DNA of 58,024 nucleotides from the NCBI GenBank assembly GCA_910586125.1, contig CAJUHP010000021.1:1-58024 (forward strand), given 5' to 3'. Shown here one piece after another: positions 1 to 9,225 of the stretch. Every line of letters starts with the position of its first letter. Within the stretch, counting starts at the first letter, position 1. The stretch comes from an uncultured Lachnospiraceae bacterium (GTDB taxonomy: Bacteria > Bacillota > Clostridia > Lachnospirales > Lachnospiraceae). The notes beneath the pieces were generated by a model. That model was not told where the DNA came from, did not search any database, and saw only the letters and a program-made list of their open reading frames with translations. Position numbers and translations under genes: made by a program.

Positions 1-87
1 AGCCTTAATAATTATCATAGGGGATCTGCATTTACAGAAAAAGATTCACACACTCTACCATAACTTCCAGCCTATCATGCAGATAAA

Positions 88-138
88 AAACTAAAATAGG
101 GCGGCGCTAATGGGCATTGACTACCCCCGCCGCCCTAT
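88..138 (-). terminator. Rho-independent terminator of the relaxase remnant
   Basis: An 11-bp perfect inverted repeat (96-106 with 128-138, ATAGGGCGGCG and its complement) is followed on the minus strand by a T-rich tract (TTTTAGTTTTTT). It lies just past the stop of the minus-strand relaxase fragment. Bases 1-87 hold nothing I can identify. Confidence 0.75.
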
Positions 139-141
139 CTG

Positions 142-453
142 TTATCGCTCCATATCCTGCGCCCTGCGGGGCTGCTGTTCCCGCTGTTCCTGCCGCAAGA
201 TACTGTAAACGCTCTTTCTGATTTTCTCCGCTTCTTTCACTTCCTCTTTCAATGTAAGATACCGCTGATTAAGCGTTTTTCTCTCGGCGGCCAGCTTGGT
301 GTATTCTTCTTTCCATGTTTTTAGCGGAAGGGCAGTCTTACTGTTCATCACGCCTTTTAAGTAGTCCCGCGCCGCTGTGAATAAGATTTGTTCGGTTTCG
401 GTCAACGGCTTCTTTCCCTTGTCTTTACTATAGCATATCAAAAAAACCTTCAA
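142..453 (-). pseudogene. C-terminal remnant of a mobilisation relaxase (MobA/MobL type)
   Basis: About 103 codons open with TTG and no convincing ribosome binding site. The product is highly charged and helical: an FTAARDYLKGVMN segment near residue 25, then a Lys/Glu-rich coiled coil, then a tail ending EQREQQPRRAQDMER. I recognise this as the usual C-terminal end of relaxases from clostridial mobilisable and conjugative elements. The N-terminal nuclease domain with its catalytic Tyr and His triad is absent, and no other mobilisation gene is nearby. I infer a leftover of an excised or decayed element. The family call comes from memory of similar C-termini; a short independent coiled-coil protein is the alternative. 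Confidence 0.6.
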
Positions 454-736
454 TAAGATTCTTCTATTTTACCAAAATGCCAATGTAAAATTACAATCCA
501 TGTTTTAAAACTGAATATTTAAAAAGCAAAAACACTTCCTTCTGTGTTGTATTTTGATCGCCAAACCAGCGCCCCCTAATGAAATCAAATTCATCCTGGA
601 TATGCGCAGACGCAGCCCGGACGCCGGTCTGGCCGTTTTCTGGGTCTTGACTGGGAGTCGCTTTTTCCCGACAGCCCCACCCTACATAAAAACGCCCTTA
701 TCTGGTGTTCCTAATCCAACACCCTTCTTTTTCACC
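454..736. other. Intergenic region downstream of nadE, no gene seen
   Basis: The left part (454-550) is AT-rich, unlike the surrounding GC-rich genes, as expected at the edge of a mobile-element scar. At 690-725 the minus strand carries a weak hairpin (GGTGTT/AACACC), with a T5 run only about 11 nt further on, so a nadE terminator is possible but not convincing. A plus-strand reading frame at 554-919 overlaps nadE and has no ribosome binding site or recognisable product. Confidence 0.4.
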
Positions 737-2662
737 CTACAGCCTTTCTGCCTGTTCCAGCCACAGCCGCCCACAGGCGTCGCTGGGCATCCTCAGGTCG
801 CCTCTGGGCGAAACTGCGACAGACCCCACGCGGGGACCGTCCGGCAGACAGGAGCGTTTAAACTGCTGGGAGAAGAAACGGCGGTAAAAGGTCAGAAGCC
901 ATTTCTTTATTGTCTCTGACTCGTAAACACCGGCAAACGCCAGGCAGGCCAGGCGGAAAATCTTCGCCGGTTCATAGCCGAAGCGCAGCATATAGTACAG
1001 AAAGAAGTCGTGAAGCTCATAGGGGCCCACCAGATCCTCTGTCTTCTGAGAAATCTCCCCGTCCGAGGGAGGCAGTAACTCCGGACTGACCGGTGTGTCC
1101 AGCACATCGCAAAGGGCCGCCGCCAATCCCTGTTCCTCGCAGGTATCGGCATAATAGCGGACCAGATGGCGCACCAGCGTCTTGGGTACGGACGCATTGA
1201 CGCCGTACATCGACATGTGGTCGCCGTTATAGGTGGCCCAGCCCAGCGCCAGCTCCGACATATCGCCGGTGCCTACCACCATTCCTCCGCTCTGATTGGC
1301 AATATCCATCAGAACCTGCGTCCTCTCTCTGGCCTGGCTGTTTTCGTAAGTGACATCCAGCGTTTTCCCGTCATGGCCGATATCCCGAAAATGCAGCCGG
1401 ACCGCTTCCCGGATATCCACCTCCCGAAATTCTGTTCCCAGATAACGGATCAGCGCGCAGGCATTTTCATAGGTGCGGTCCGTGGTCCCAAAACAGGGCA
1501 TGGTGACGGTCGTGATATTGCCGCGGGGCAAACCCAGCAAATCAAAAGCGCGCACAGTCACCAGCAGCGCCAGCGTCGAATCCAGACCGCCGGAAATGCC
1601 AACCACCGCGTTGCGGCATCTTGTATGCTCCATCCGCTTTTTCAGTCCCATGGCCTGAATGGACAAAATCTCCTCACAGCGCCTGGCGCGTTCCTTTTCG
1701 TCTGCCGGCACAAAGGGAGCCGGATCGACAAACCGGGCCAAAGTCAGCTCTTCCTGTTTCTGAGAAAACGGCACCGTCACGTAACCTTTGCCTTGTCCAA
1801 GCGGAAACGTACCGATACGGCGGCGTTCACTGTGCAGGCGGCCCAGATCGATCTCCGCCGTCAAAAGCCCTGTGGTAAACAGACGGGACTGGGCCAGCAG
1901 AATCCCATTTTCCGCGATCACATTATGGCCGCCGAATACCAGATCCGTGGAGGATTCCCCCTCACCAGCGCTGGCATAGACATAGCCGCAGACCAGCCTG
2001 GCCGACTGGCCCTTCACCAGATCTCTGCGGTAGGTGCTCTTGCCGGTGTTTTCATCGCTGGCTGAGGCATTGACAATCAGCGTGGCCCCAGCCATGGCAT
2101 GAGCTGTGCTGGGCGGCGCCGCATTCCACAGATCCTCGCAAATCTCGCCCGCCACGACCAGAGCCGGATTTTCTAGGCACGAAAAAAGCAGGCGGCTTCC
2201 CATTGGAACCTCGTAGATCTGGTTATCTGCGTCCTCATACATAACCGGCACCGGCGTCTCATTTCCCCCGTGAAAATGGCGAGCCTCATAAAACTCGGAG
2301 TAGTTAGGTATATGAAGTTTGGGAATCAGTCCCAGAAGCCGACCATTCTGCACCGCCGCCATACAATTATACAACTGGCCGTCTCTTTCCCAGGGCAGGC
2401 CGACAAAAATCAGCATATCCGAACCCGTGCTGGATCGCACAAACAGAGACAACTGCCGCCTAGCCTCCCGCAGCAGCGTGTCCTGCAAAAACAGATCGCC
2501 GCAGGTGTAGGCTGTCAGACAAAGTTCCGGGAATACCAGCACTTTCACCTGGAGATCCGCCGCCTTGCTTCTGATTTTTTCCATCTCTTCCCGGTTGTAG
2601 GCTGGGTCCGCCACCTGGACCTTCGGCGTGGCCGATGCCACGCGGATAAAGCCGTCTTTCAT
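737..2662 (-). CDS. nadE: Glutamine-dependent NAD+ synthetase
   Basis: Catalyses the last step of NAD biosynthesis: amidation of nicotinate adenine dinucleotide with ATP, using ammonia released from glutamine. The 641-residue protein has the two-domain layout of the glutamine-dependent class. The N-terminal nitrilase-like glutaminase (about 1-300) shows a Glu46, Lys115, Cys175 triad in FPELCLT, IPKLHIP and GEICEDLW. The C-terminal synthetase domain has the PP-loop SGGLDS at 357-362. Length is normal for this class. The ATG start lies 15 bp after the aroK stop, so the gene is probably translated from the same transcript as aroK and the DUF5716/5717 genes. It is the last gene of that run. Cytosolic. 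Confidence 0.96.
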   Translation of the reverse strand: MKDGFIRVASATPKVQVADPAYNREEMEKIRSKAADLQVKVLVFPELCLTAYTCGDLFLQDTLLREARRQLSLFVRSSTGSDMLIFVGLPWERDGQLYNCMAAVQNGRLLGLIPKLHIPNYSEFYEARHFHGGNETPVPVMYEDADNQIYEVPMGSRLLFSCLENPALVVAGEICEDLWNAAPPSTAHAMAGATLIVNASASDENTGKSTYRRDLVKGQSARLVCGYVYASAGEGESSTDLVFGGHNVIAENGILLAQSRLFTTGLLTAEIDLGRLHSERRRIGTFPLGQGKGYVTVPFSQKQEELTLARFVDPAPFVPADEKERARRCEEILSIQAMGLKKRMEHTRCRNAVVGISGGLDSTLALLVTVRAFDLLGLPRGNITTVTMPCFGTTDRTYENACALIRYLGTEFREVDIREAVRLHFRDIGHDGKTLDVTYENSQARERTQVLMDIANQSGGMVVGTGDMSELALGWATYNGDHMSMYGVNASVPKTLVRHLVRYYADTCEEQGLAAALCDVLDTPVSPELLPPSDGEISQKTEDLVGPYELHDFFLYYMLRFGYEPAKIFRLACLAFAGVYESETIKKWLLTFYRRFFSQQFKRSCLPDGPRVGSVAVSPRGDLRMPSDACGRLWLEQAERL

Positions 2663-2677
2663 TGTCCGCCTCTCTTT

Positions 2678-3232
2678 CTAAACGTGTCCGCATGTGAAAT
2701 TTTGCTGTTCTCCCTGCCCGCTGTCCTCGCAGGCTATTTTTGCGGCAATCTCTGTCACGATCTCTTCCACCGCCTTTGCATCCGTTTCCACCGTCAGAAT
2801 GGCCGCCGCCTCGTAAAAGGGCCTCCTCTCTTCCATCAGCTTCGCGATGGCCTGGGGATTCATGCGTCCGTTCAAAAGAGGACGGTGCGCGCTGCCTTTT
2901 ACGCGGTCATATATCGTATGGGGAGACGCCGTCAGCAGTACGATCAAACCGCTGCTTCGCATCACAGCAACATTTTCCTGCCGCAGCACGGCGCCGCCGC
3001 CGCATGATACGACAGCGGGAGGACCCTCGGCCAGACGACGAATCAGCTCGCTCTCCATCCGGCGAAACGCCTCTTCGCCGTCCTCCTCAAATATTTTTGC
3101 AACCGGCTTTCCGGCCTGCCTCTCCAGGCTTTCATCCATCTCCACCTGCCGCCGGTTCAGACGTTTTGCCAGCGCATGCGACACCGTGGATTTCCCGCAG
3201 CCCATAAAACCGGTCAGATAAATCTGTCTCAT
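2678..3232 (-). CDS. aroK: Shikimate kinase
   Basis: Phosphorylates shikimate at the 3-hydroxyl with ATP, the fifth step of chorismate synthesis. The P-loop GFMGCGKST is at residues 8-16. Also visible are MDESLE (shikimate-binding Asp), RMESELIRR, the GGG loop in SCGGGAV and the lid sequence HRPLLNG. At 184 residues it is a normal single-domain enzyme. The start is ATG at 3232, not the frame's upstream codon: this ATG overlaps the TGA of the preceding TPR gene (ATGA) and puts the P-loop in its usual place. The overlap implies translational coupling to the TPR gene. Confidence 0.95.
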   Translation of the reverse strand: MRQIYLTGFMGCGKSTVSHALAKRLNRRQVEMDESLERQAGKPVAKIFEEDGEEAFRRMESELIRRLAEGPPAVVSCGGGAVLRQENVAVMRSSGLIVLLTASPHTIYDRVKGSAHRPLLNGRMNPQAIAKLMEERRPFYEAAAILTVETDAKAVEEIVTEIAAKIACEDSGQGEQQNFTCGHV

Positions 3233-4038
3233 CCTGCCATCTCCCTGTATTCCTGTTTCCAAGAGCCAAGCAGCGCCCGAAGCGCCTCTCTTCTGCGGAC
3301 TACATCCTGGTCAAACGCTTCTGCGATCTCCCTGGCCTTGCCCATATAGGCTGCATTTTTTTGGAACGCATCCAGCTCTTCTTTCCAGCGGTACTGCGTT
3401 TCTCCGCCGACGCTCTCGATGATGTCCCCCGGTATGGCCAGCCCCGGCTCGATACAGTAGAGGATAAACATTTCCTTTGCAATACTCTCATAGCCCAGCA
3501 CGCGAAAAGACCGCTCCAGACAGTCCATGGCCTCTTTCATCTCCATCATCTGTACGCAGGCGATCCCCCGGTTATGCCAGACTTGTGCCTGAAAGACATG
3601 GTCTGTTCCTTTTTCTCTCAAAATCCGGTCATAGGTGCGCAGCGCGTTCCCGAACTGATGCACATCCAGAAAAAAATCTCCTTTTTTCTTCAGCCGCTCC
3701 ATGGGGCCGGCTGTCTGCAGTTCTTCCAGATTCCTTTGAAAATCCTGCAGCTCCTCGTCGCTGTAATAGTGCATATCCTGCAGAAGCATCATAAGGCCCT
3801 GATACAGATCCGGCGTCTGCCCCATCCACTTGCGCAGCTTTGCCTCCAGCTCCGGCCGCCTGAGCTGAACGCCGATAAACCGGTACAGTTTCTCATTGAT
3901 AAAATCGCGCGGCAGCAGCAGAATATATTGGACAATGTAATAGCAAAGTTCCTCCGCCGAATACAGCGAGATTCCCAGCTCCCGGACATAGTATGGCTCT
4001 GTCACCTCCGGCTCCCGGCAGTAAATCAAACCGCTCAT
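3229..4038 (-). CDS. TPR-containing protein of unknown function, DUF5716/5717 neighbourhood
   Basis: A 269-residue cytosolic protein with no signal peptide or membrane segment. The N-terminal half starts MSGLIYCREPEV and is helical, rich in Tyr and Leu. Residues about 130-205 resemble one or two TPR units (an FGNALRTYDRIL helix, then a WHNRGIACVQM / EAMDCLERSFRVL pair). A charged C-terminal helix follows. I chose ATG 4038 because it lies 13 bp after the upstream stop and follows a GAAGAGGTG sequence; the longer frame would run back into the DUF5716 gene. It sits between DUF5716 and aroK and overlaps aroK by 4 nt. Adaptor function within the DUF5716/5717 set is inference. Confidence 0.75.
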   Translation of the reverse strand: MSGLIYCREPEVTEPYYVRELGISLYSAEELCYYIVQYILLLPRDFINEKLYRFIGVQLRRPELEAKLRKWMGQTPDLYQGLMMLLQDMHYYSDEELQDFQRNLEELQTAGPMERLKKKGDFFLDVHQFGNALRTYDRILREKGTDHVFQAQVWHNRGIACVQMMEMKEAMDCLERSFRVLGYESIAKEMFILYCIEPGLAIPGDIIESVGGETQYRWKEELDAFQKNAAYMGKAREIAEAFDQDVVRRREALRALLGSWKQEYREMAG

Positions 4039-4051
4039 GAACAACACCTCT

Positions 4052-5311
4052 TCAGATATAAAAGTCTTTGCGCACCATCTTCCCGGAGGAGGGGAACATC
4101 TCCCCGAACCCCCTGTCAAACACGCGGACCGTCATCCCCCGCTCCCCGGTAAAGGAGACGATCACCTCCACCTTGGTCGTCTTGGGCGGCCTCTTCGGAA
4201 ATTCGTAAAGATCCACCGAATGTTTTATCGTCTGCGTGCCTCCCACCGGCTGCACAAAAAAATCCACGCTTTCCGTGTTATCTAACACAAATGTCGCCGC
4301 CGCTTTTGTCTCGTACCAGTTGCTGCCGGCCGCTGCCAGAATCATCTGGCGCATCCGGCCTTCATACTGCACTTGCATCGACACCTGCGAACGAATTCGC
4401 CCCTCGCAGATACATACATACGGATACGATGAGGTCTGCTGTAAGCTGTCAAAAGCGACAAAGGCCGCGCCTTTAGAAAACAAGTTCTGACCGCCGAAAA
4501 CCCTTCTCTTATTGCAGACAAAGCGCAGAAATTCTTCGGGCCACTGGGGATTCTCAAAGCCCTTTCCGGTCAAAAACACGGACGAAATGACCTTTTTATT
4601 CATCAGACGGGCGGCGCAGGTACTCAAAATCCGGTCGGCCAGGCGCTCCCCCGCCGGCGTCTCCAAAATCTCCAGGCTGAATCCTTCTTCCAGCTCTTCA
4701 TGGGCGGCTTCCACCACCTGCGGCTTGCGCCCCCTCGTCACGCTGAATTCGTAGTAATGCAGGCCGTGATCCACCAGATCAAAGGCACAGACCATATTGG
4801 ACCACAGATCTCGTTTCTGGCTCAGCACATAGAACAGAAAGGCTTCCGTGTGATTCAAAATATGAACCCGCTCTCTGGAAACGCCGATCTCTTCGGACAC
4901 CTGCATCAGCATGTCCATCACCTTCGGATCGGTCTCGCGCAGGGTATATACCAGGCTCAAAATTCCTTTCTCCCCGGTCTTCTGTGCCGGGATCTCCAGA
5001 ATTCTTTCCAAATACATTTTTAACATTTCTCTGGCTGTATATACAACGCCCTCTATGGTCGCCGTTCCCCCTCTGGATGCCAGTTTTACCAGCTTATCCA
5101 CCATACTGCCCGCACCGAACAGCGCTGACCGGTATGCCTCCTCCCCGATCAGCCAGTTTTTTTCCCCTTTTTTCTTACAGATCATAGTGGGGATCAGAAC
5201 CTCTTCCTCCTCTCCGATTCCCACCGCATAGGCGTCCAGCTTGTCCGGATCAAACCGGCTGATCTGCGTATAATCGTCGCAGATATCAATTCCTAACATA
5301 AGCCCCGGCAT
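4052..5311 (-). CDS. DUF5716-family protein with an Hsp70/actin-like ATPase fold
   Basis: This 419-residue protein carries signatures that fit the Hsp70/actin (ASKHA) superfamily. MLGIDICDDYTQIS at 5-18 fits phosphate-1, and WLIGEEAYRSA near 53-63 resembles DnaK. ILNHTEAFLFYVLS near 151-164 parallels the INEPTAAALAY segment. AFDLVDHGLHYY at 176-187 fits phosphate-2, and VFLTGKGF plus FSKGAAFVA near 250-290 fit the adenosine motif. The phosphate loops lack the usual Gly-Gly, so ATP hydrolysis is uncertain. The C-terminal 120 residues look beta-rich. I recall the family as DUF5716, a partner of DUF5717. GGAGG lies just upstream of the ATG, 18 bp after the DUF5717 stop. Function unknown. Confidence 0.75.
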   Translation of the reverse strand: MPGLMLGIDICDDYTQISRFDPDKLDAYAVGIGEEEEVLIPTMICKKKGEKNWLIGEEAYRSALFGAGSMVDKLVKLASRGGTATIEGVVYTAREMLKMYLERILEIPAQKTGEKGILSLVYTLRETDPKVMDMLMQVSEEIGVSRERVHILNHTEAFLFYVLSQKRDLWSNMVCAFDLVDHGLHYYEFSVTRGRKPQVVEAAHEELEEGFSLEILETPAGERLADRILSTCAARLMNKKVISSVFLTGKGFENPQWPEEFLRFVCNKRRVFGGQNLFSKGAAFVAFDSLQQTSSYPYVCICEGRIRSQVSMQVQYEGRMRQMILAAAGSNWYETKAAATFVLDNTESVDFFVQPVGGTQTIKHSVDLYEFPKRPPKTTKVEVIVSFTGERGMTVRVFDRGFGEMFPSSGKMVRKDFYI

Positions 5312-5329
5312 CCTTTCTCCTCCCTTTGC

Positions 5330-8300
5330 CTACAGCTTTTCAAAGTAACGGCTGATCACCGTTTCCGCCACACTATATGTACGCATTTCCCGCTTCAGAG
5401 ACGCTTCGTCCATCGTGTCCAGGCCATACAAAAGACGATTAATCCGGCTGATCCGGTCTCTGCCCTCCACCGCATGTTCATCCGGCAGCACGGTCCCCTG
5501 TCCCGCCAAAACCAATCCTTCCTTGCTGTCTCTGTATATCTCATATTCGATCCGCTCTCCGTAAAAGACGGTAAAACATTTGGAAAAATACCCCTCCCAG
5601 ATCTGCGGCATATATTCGGTCACACTCTCATTGTGATCCGGCAGAACCCGGTACCGGATACGCAGCCGTTCCCCGGTGCCTGCGCGGCAGGAAACAATGG
5701 ATTTCCCCCGCAGGGAGGCCGGATATTCCTCCTCCTTTGCAAACGCCTGAAAGAAATCAAAAATCATGCTCTTTTCACAGCAGTCCCGGATAATCTCCAT
5801 ACACAGGCGCCTCTGCTCCGGCGTCCGCCCCGCGTCAAACGACAGATACCGGCACAGCGCAATCCGGCAGATAAAAGGAAGCCAGCTCTCCCGCAAAAGC
5901 TTTTCCACACATTCAAACACATGCCGCTCCGCCGCCACGTCCGCCGCAAAAAAGTCCCGGCATTTCTGCACCAGATAGGCGCGAAACAGCGTATCGTCCA
6001 CCGCGCCGCTGTCCTCGTAAGCGGCAAACACTTCGTCGATCCCCTCCCGCCAGCCTCCAAAGAGCATCTGTGCCAGAAGACGCTCCGGCAGATCGTGCAG
6101 TTCGGCGTGATACTGCCGGGCCTTTAAAAGAATACGCAGCATCCTCTCGCTGCTGCCGTTATAGAACCGGCAGAGATATTCCAGAATCACATCATCGCTG
6201 CGCCTCTGCTCCATACAGGCATAGCACGCCTGCAAAAGCAGGGCATTCTTTCCGAACAACTGCTCCACGCAGGCTCTGGAACACAATTTCAGCAGAAGCG
6301 ATGGTTTCAGCTCTTCATAGCCGTAACGCTCAATCAGGGAAAAAGCGCGGTCGCAGAAGTCCTCTTCAATAAAGACCTCCGTCATGCGCAGAACATCTTC
6401 GCGGGACGCATACCGGTCATTGAGCCGCAGAAGTCTGGCTCCCCGGCTGTCGTTCCAGCCCTCCGGCCTCTGATATTCTTTTCCCTCCGGCACAATCTCT
6501 GTCCTGCCTCCGGCAAGCGTCCCCGCCACAAGCCGGGAAGTTAATTGCTTACAGAACATCTCCCGCAGAGGCGCCTGTCCCAGAACCCGCTCATAGAGGC
6601 CAAGCGCTTCCTCGCTGCTTTCGTCGGCATCCATCATCCGGCGGCAGCGGTGCAGAAGCAGATGGGGATCGTCGGGACACAGTTCAAAGCAGCGATCCTC
6701 CAGCTCTTTCTTATCCAGAAGACGGCGCACCGAATGGGAACCTCCCGCATGGCGGCTTCCGTAAGCGTCCTCAAACAAAATCCGGCAGCGGTCCGAGTAG
6801 AGGGCTGCCAAAGCCTGACCATCCCGGATCGGAGCGCTTTCTTCCCGGTCCCACTCTTCATAGGACAGAATGAGCCGTTCCCAGGCCGGATTCTCACATG
6901 TGATCAGAGAGGCATATAAAAGTTTGGGCAGCGCCGCCGCCATCTTCTCGTCCAGCATTCCCGGCGGTATCATTTTCTCATAGATCCGGGCCAGAGGCCG
7001 GCTGATATGCCCGGCAAAAACTTGTTCTCTGGCAAATTCCTCCATCTGCCTGGCAAAGCTGTCATAGATCTGGCTGCCGGGTGAATAGCAGGACAAAATA
7101 TTATCATACAGAAGCGCCCGGCTTCTGTCGTCCAGCGTATTGGTATAGGCAAAGTACAGATAGATTTCCTGCGGCAATTCTCCTTCTCTGTCATCGGGCA
7201 TCGCGTACAGATAGTACTCATACAGGCGGGTCAGGCGCACGTCAAGCCCCACCCCCATCTCATACCAGACAAAATGTTCTGCCTCGCGGCAGTCCCCCAG
7301 AATTAAAATCCGGCAGATTGCCGCCACCAATTCCGTGTTCTCGTACCGCTCCGCCAGACGGGTCAAAAGCCGGTAAAATCCAGGGTTAAATTCCCTCTCC
7401 TCCTCGGACAAAAACGCGATGCGCAAAGCCAGTTCCCGGTCAATCATCCCTTTTTTCGTTCCGAACAAAAGGGCCTGCCGCTCAAACGGACCGACCTGCG
7501 AAAGCAGCATCGGCTGGCCGGCAAACATCCGGCAGGCTGCCAGATAAAGAAGCGGGCTGCGGCAGCCGCGCTCAAACAGCTCCCGCATCTCCTGCAGCAC
7601 CTTCAGCGGATTGTCCCGGCGCGTCTCGTCCAGCAAAAGCAGCAGAAAATAAACCGTCTGGCTGGGACGCTCCCCCTCGTAATAGAAGCGCAGAATCTTT
7701 AAGAGGCGATCCTTTTCTTCCTCCGATTCCGTGTACTGTGTCTGAAGATAGGAATAGTAGCAGTAATTGTCAATCTCTTCCCGCCGGTTTGCCAGAATCC
7801 GGTCTCTCACGTCCTCGAGCAGAAGGCCGGCTTTTTCTTTCTGTCCCGCCATCAGATATGCTTCCGCGTGAAACAGCTCCAGGATATCCGGCGCGTCATA
7901 GGAATCCCGCAGGCGCGCCAACTCCGTCAGCATACTGTTGACCAGCAGATTGCTGCGGAAGTCTTTTGCGCGCACATCCACATAATGCTGAAAAAAACGC
8001 TGAAAAGACGTCCGGCACTCCCGCCGCCGTCTTCTGTCGGCAGCGCCTTCGCTCCTCTTCACTGTGATTTCTACAAAAAAGCTCTGGTATGCGGTGCGCA
8101 GTGTAATCCGCCCGTAATTCGTTCCGCCGTGAAGCATAGAGGGATGGAGCGTATAGCGAAGCTCACACTGATTTCCCTCAAAAAAGTCCTCCGTCAGCAC
8201 ACGGTTCTCAAGCTCGATAAAAGGCGCGTCCGCCTCGACCCGGATATTGACCGCGCCCCAAGTATTGCGCTCGATCCGAATCGCGTCGCTCATATCCTCC

Positions 8301-8914
8301 GACAGATCGGGCACGATCCGTTTCTTTTCCTCCACGCCAAGGCGCATCTGCTCCTTCGCTCCGCAGCCGGTCAGAAATTCTTCCAGGGACTCTCTGCGGT
8401 CCCCCTTTTCAAAAAGTCCGTGATACAGGGCGGCAAAGGCGGGCTCTCCCATAAAGGGCAGCGTCAGAAAGCTTTTGTTCTCAAAGATGGCCAGGGCCAC
8501 GTCGAATTCCTGGCGGGCCAGATCGGCAAACGCTTCAATCGTGCGAATTTTCTCAAACGCTGTGCCGCCCACCGGCACTGTCACTTCAAAGACATAGGGA
8601 ATCTCCCTCTCGCCTCCGTTCGTCACCAGGCTGAAGCTGCCCTCAATCGTATCCCCCGGCTTCAGACCGCTCACATCCACCTCGTAGGGCGCGGTGACGC
8701 GGGGCGCGGCAAACTGGTCTAAAAAGAGATGAACACGGCGGTGCGACGAGTACAGAAGCCCTTTGAGCTGCTGCCCGTCTGTCTCCTTCAGCTCCAGTTC
8801 TCCCTTGAAGTTCTCCCCCGCGGCCAAAGAAAGACGAAGCTCCTTCGGGTTCGTCTCAAGCTGCAGGGGACTGGCCTGCCGGCCCTGAGCCAGCAGAGTA
8901 ATTTGTTCCTTCAC
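5330..8914 (-). CDS. DUF5717-family giant helical-repeat protein
   Basis: A 1,194-residue protein without signal peptide or membrane segment. The first 270 residues look like two Ig/beta-sandwich modules: LRLSLAAGENFKGELELKE, then DVSGLKPGDTIEGSF, then FIELENRVLTEDFF. The rest, to about residue 1,030, is a long array of amphipathic helix pairs resembling TPR/SEL1 solenoids. The last 150 residues are mixed alpha/beta (SIVSCRAGTGERLRIRYRVLPD). The start is GTG, with AGGGGG about 10 nt upstream. I recall Pfam DUF5717 for proteins of this size beside DUF5716. It is the first gene of the DUF5717-DUF5716-TPR-aroK-nadE run. A large scaffold is the likely role; no enzymatic motif is visible. Confidence 0.75.
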   Translation of the reverse strand: MKEQITLLAQGRQASPLQLETNPKELRLSLAAGENFKGELELKETDGQQLKGLLYSSHRRVHLFLDQFAAPRVTAPYEVDVSGLKPGDTIEGSFSLVTNGGEREIPYVFEVTVPVGGTAFEKIRTIEAFADLARQEFDVALAIFENKSFLTLPFMGEPAFAALYHGLFEKGDRRESLEEFLTGCGAKEQMRLGVEEKKRIVPDLSEDMSDAIRIERNTWGAVNIRVEADAPFIELENRVLTEDFFEGNQCELRYTLHPSMLHGGTNYGRITLRTAYQSFFVEITVKRSEGAADRRRRRECRTSFQRFFQHYVDVRAKDFRSNLLVNSMLTELARLRDSYDAPDILELFHAEAYLMAGQKEKAGLLLEDVRDRILANRREEIDNYCYYSYLQTQYTESEEEKDRLLKILRFYYEGERPSQTVYFLLLLLDETRRDNPLKVLQEMRELFERGCRSPLLYLAACRMFAGQPMLLSQVGPFERQALLFGTKKGMIDRELALRIAFLSEEEREFNPGFYRLLTRLAERYENTELVAAICRILILGDCREAEHFVWYEMGVGLDVRLTRLYEYYLYAMPDDREGELPQEIYLYFAYTNTLDDRSRALLYDNILSCYSPGSQIYDSFARQMEEFAREQVFAGHISRPLARIYEKMIPPGMLDEKMAAALPKLLYASLITCENPAWERLILSYEEWDREESAPIRDGQALAALYSDRCRILFEDAYGSRHAGGSHSVRRLLDKKELEDRCFELCPDDPHLLLHRCRRMMDADESSEEALGLYERVLGQAPLREMFCKQLTSRLVAGTLAGGRTEIVPEGKEYQRPEGWNDSRGARLLRLNDRYASREDVLRMTEVFIEEDFCDRAFSLIERYGYEELKPSLLLKLCSRACVEQLFGKNALLLQACYACMEQRRSDDVILEYLCRFYNGSSERMLRILLKARQYHAELHDLPERLLAQMLFGGWREGIDEVFAAYEDSGAVDDTLFRAYLVQKCRDFFAADVAAERHVFECVEKLLRESWLPFICRIALCRYLSFDAGRTPEQRRLCMEIIRDCCEKSMIFDFFQAFAKEEEYPASLRGKSIVSCRAGTGERLRIRYRVLPDHNESVTEYMPQIWEGYFSKCFTVFYGERIEYEIYRDSKEGLVLAGQGTVLPDEHAVEGRDRISRINRLLYGLDTMDEASLKREMRTYSVAETVISRYFEKL

Positions 8915-9225
8915 CTCTCGATTCCCCCTTTCTGCCGTTTCCTTCTCAAGATTTCAGGCAATAGACATATCTATTATCTTATCACATTCGACAGAATCCT
9001 GCATTATAAAATTGCAAAATATTGGGGTTTTTTATTCCAGAAAGGAAAGAAGGGCGGACATTTCTTATATGGTATTTCCGTAAATCCGTTTTTTGTATAG
9101 AAATCAGGGCGAGGCATATGAATCGGGCGGCAAGGATCCCTGCCAAATGAGGTTCCTTTCCATTCTTGTCAGCCTATGTCGTGCAAATGGATCCATAGCT
9201 CTGGCCCGCTTTTACATACGCTCGC
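8915..9225 (-). promoter_or_regulatory. Intergenic region with candidate promoter of the DUF5717 operon
   Basis: A perfect TATAAT on the minus strand (9003-9008) lies about 90 bp upstream of the GTG start of DUF5717, but no good -35 box sits 16-18 bp before it. The ribosome binding site AGGGGG is near 8925. At 9130-9147 there is an almost perfect 16-bp palindrome (GGCA-GGATCC-TGCC core). No clear terminator for rarA was found, so some readthrough from rarA is possible. No gene was seen. Confidence 0.4.

Noticed and set aside
554..919. 121-residue plus-strand frame at the nadE 3' end
   Set aside because: Pro- and Phe-rich with no family resemblance; half of it is antisense to the conserved nadE C-terminus.
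1166..2065. 299-residue plus-strand frame opposite nadE
   Set aside because: Antisense to the PP-loop and glutaminase domains; no ribosome binding site or recognisable product.
9130..9147. Operator or terminator at a near-palindrome
   Set aside because: One mismatch, no T tract and no second copy seen; too little to assign a role.
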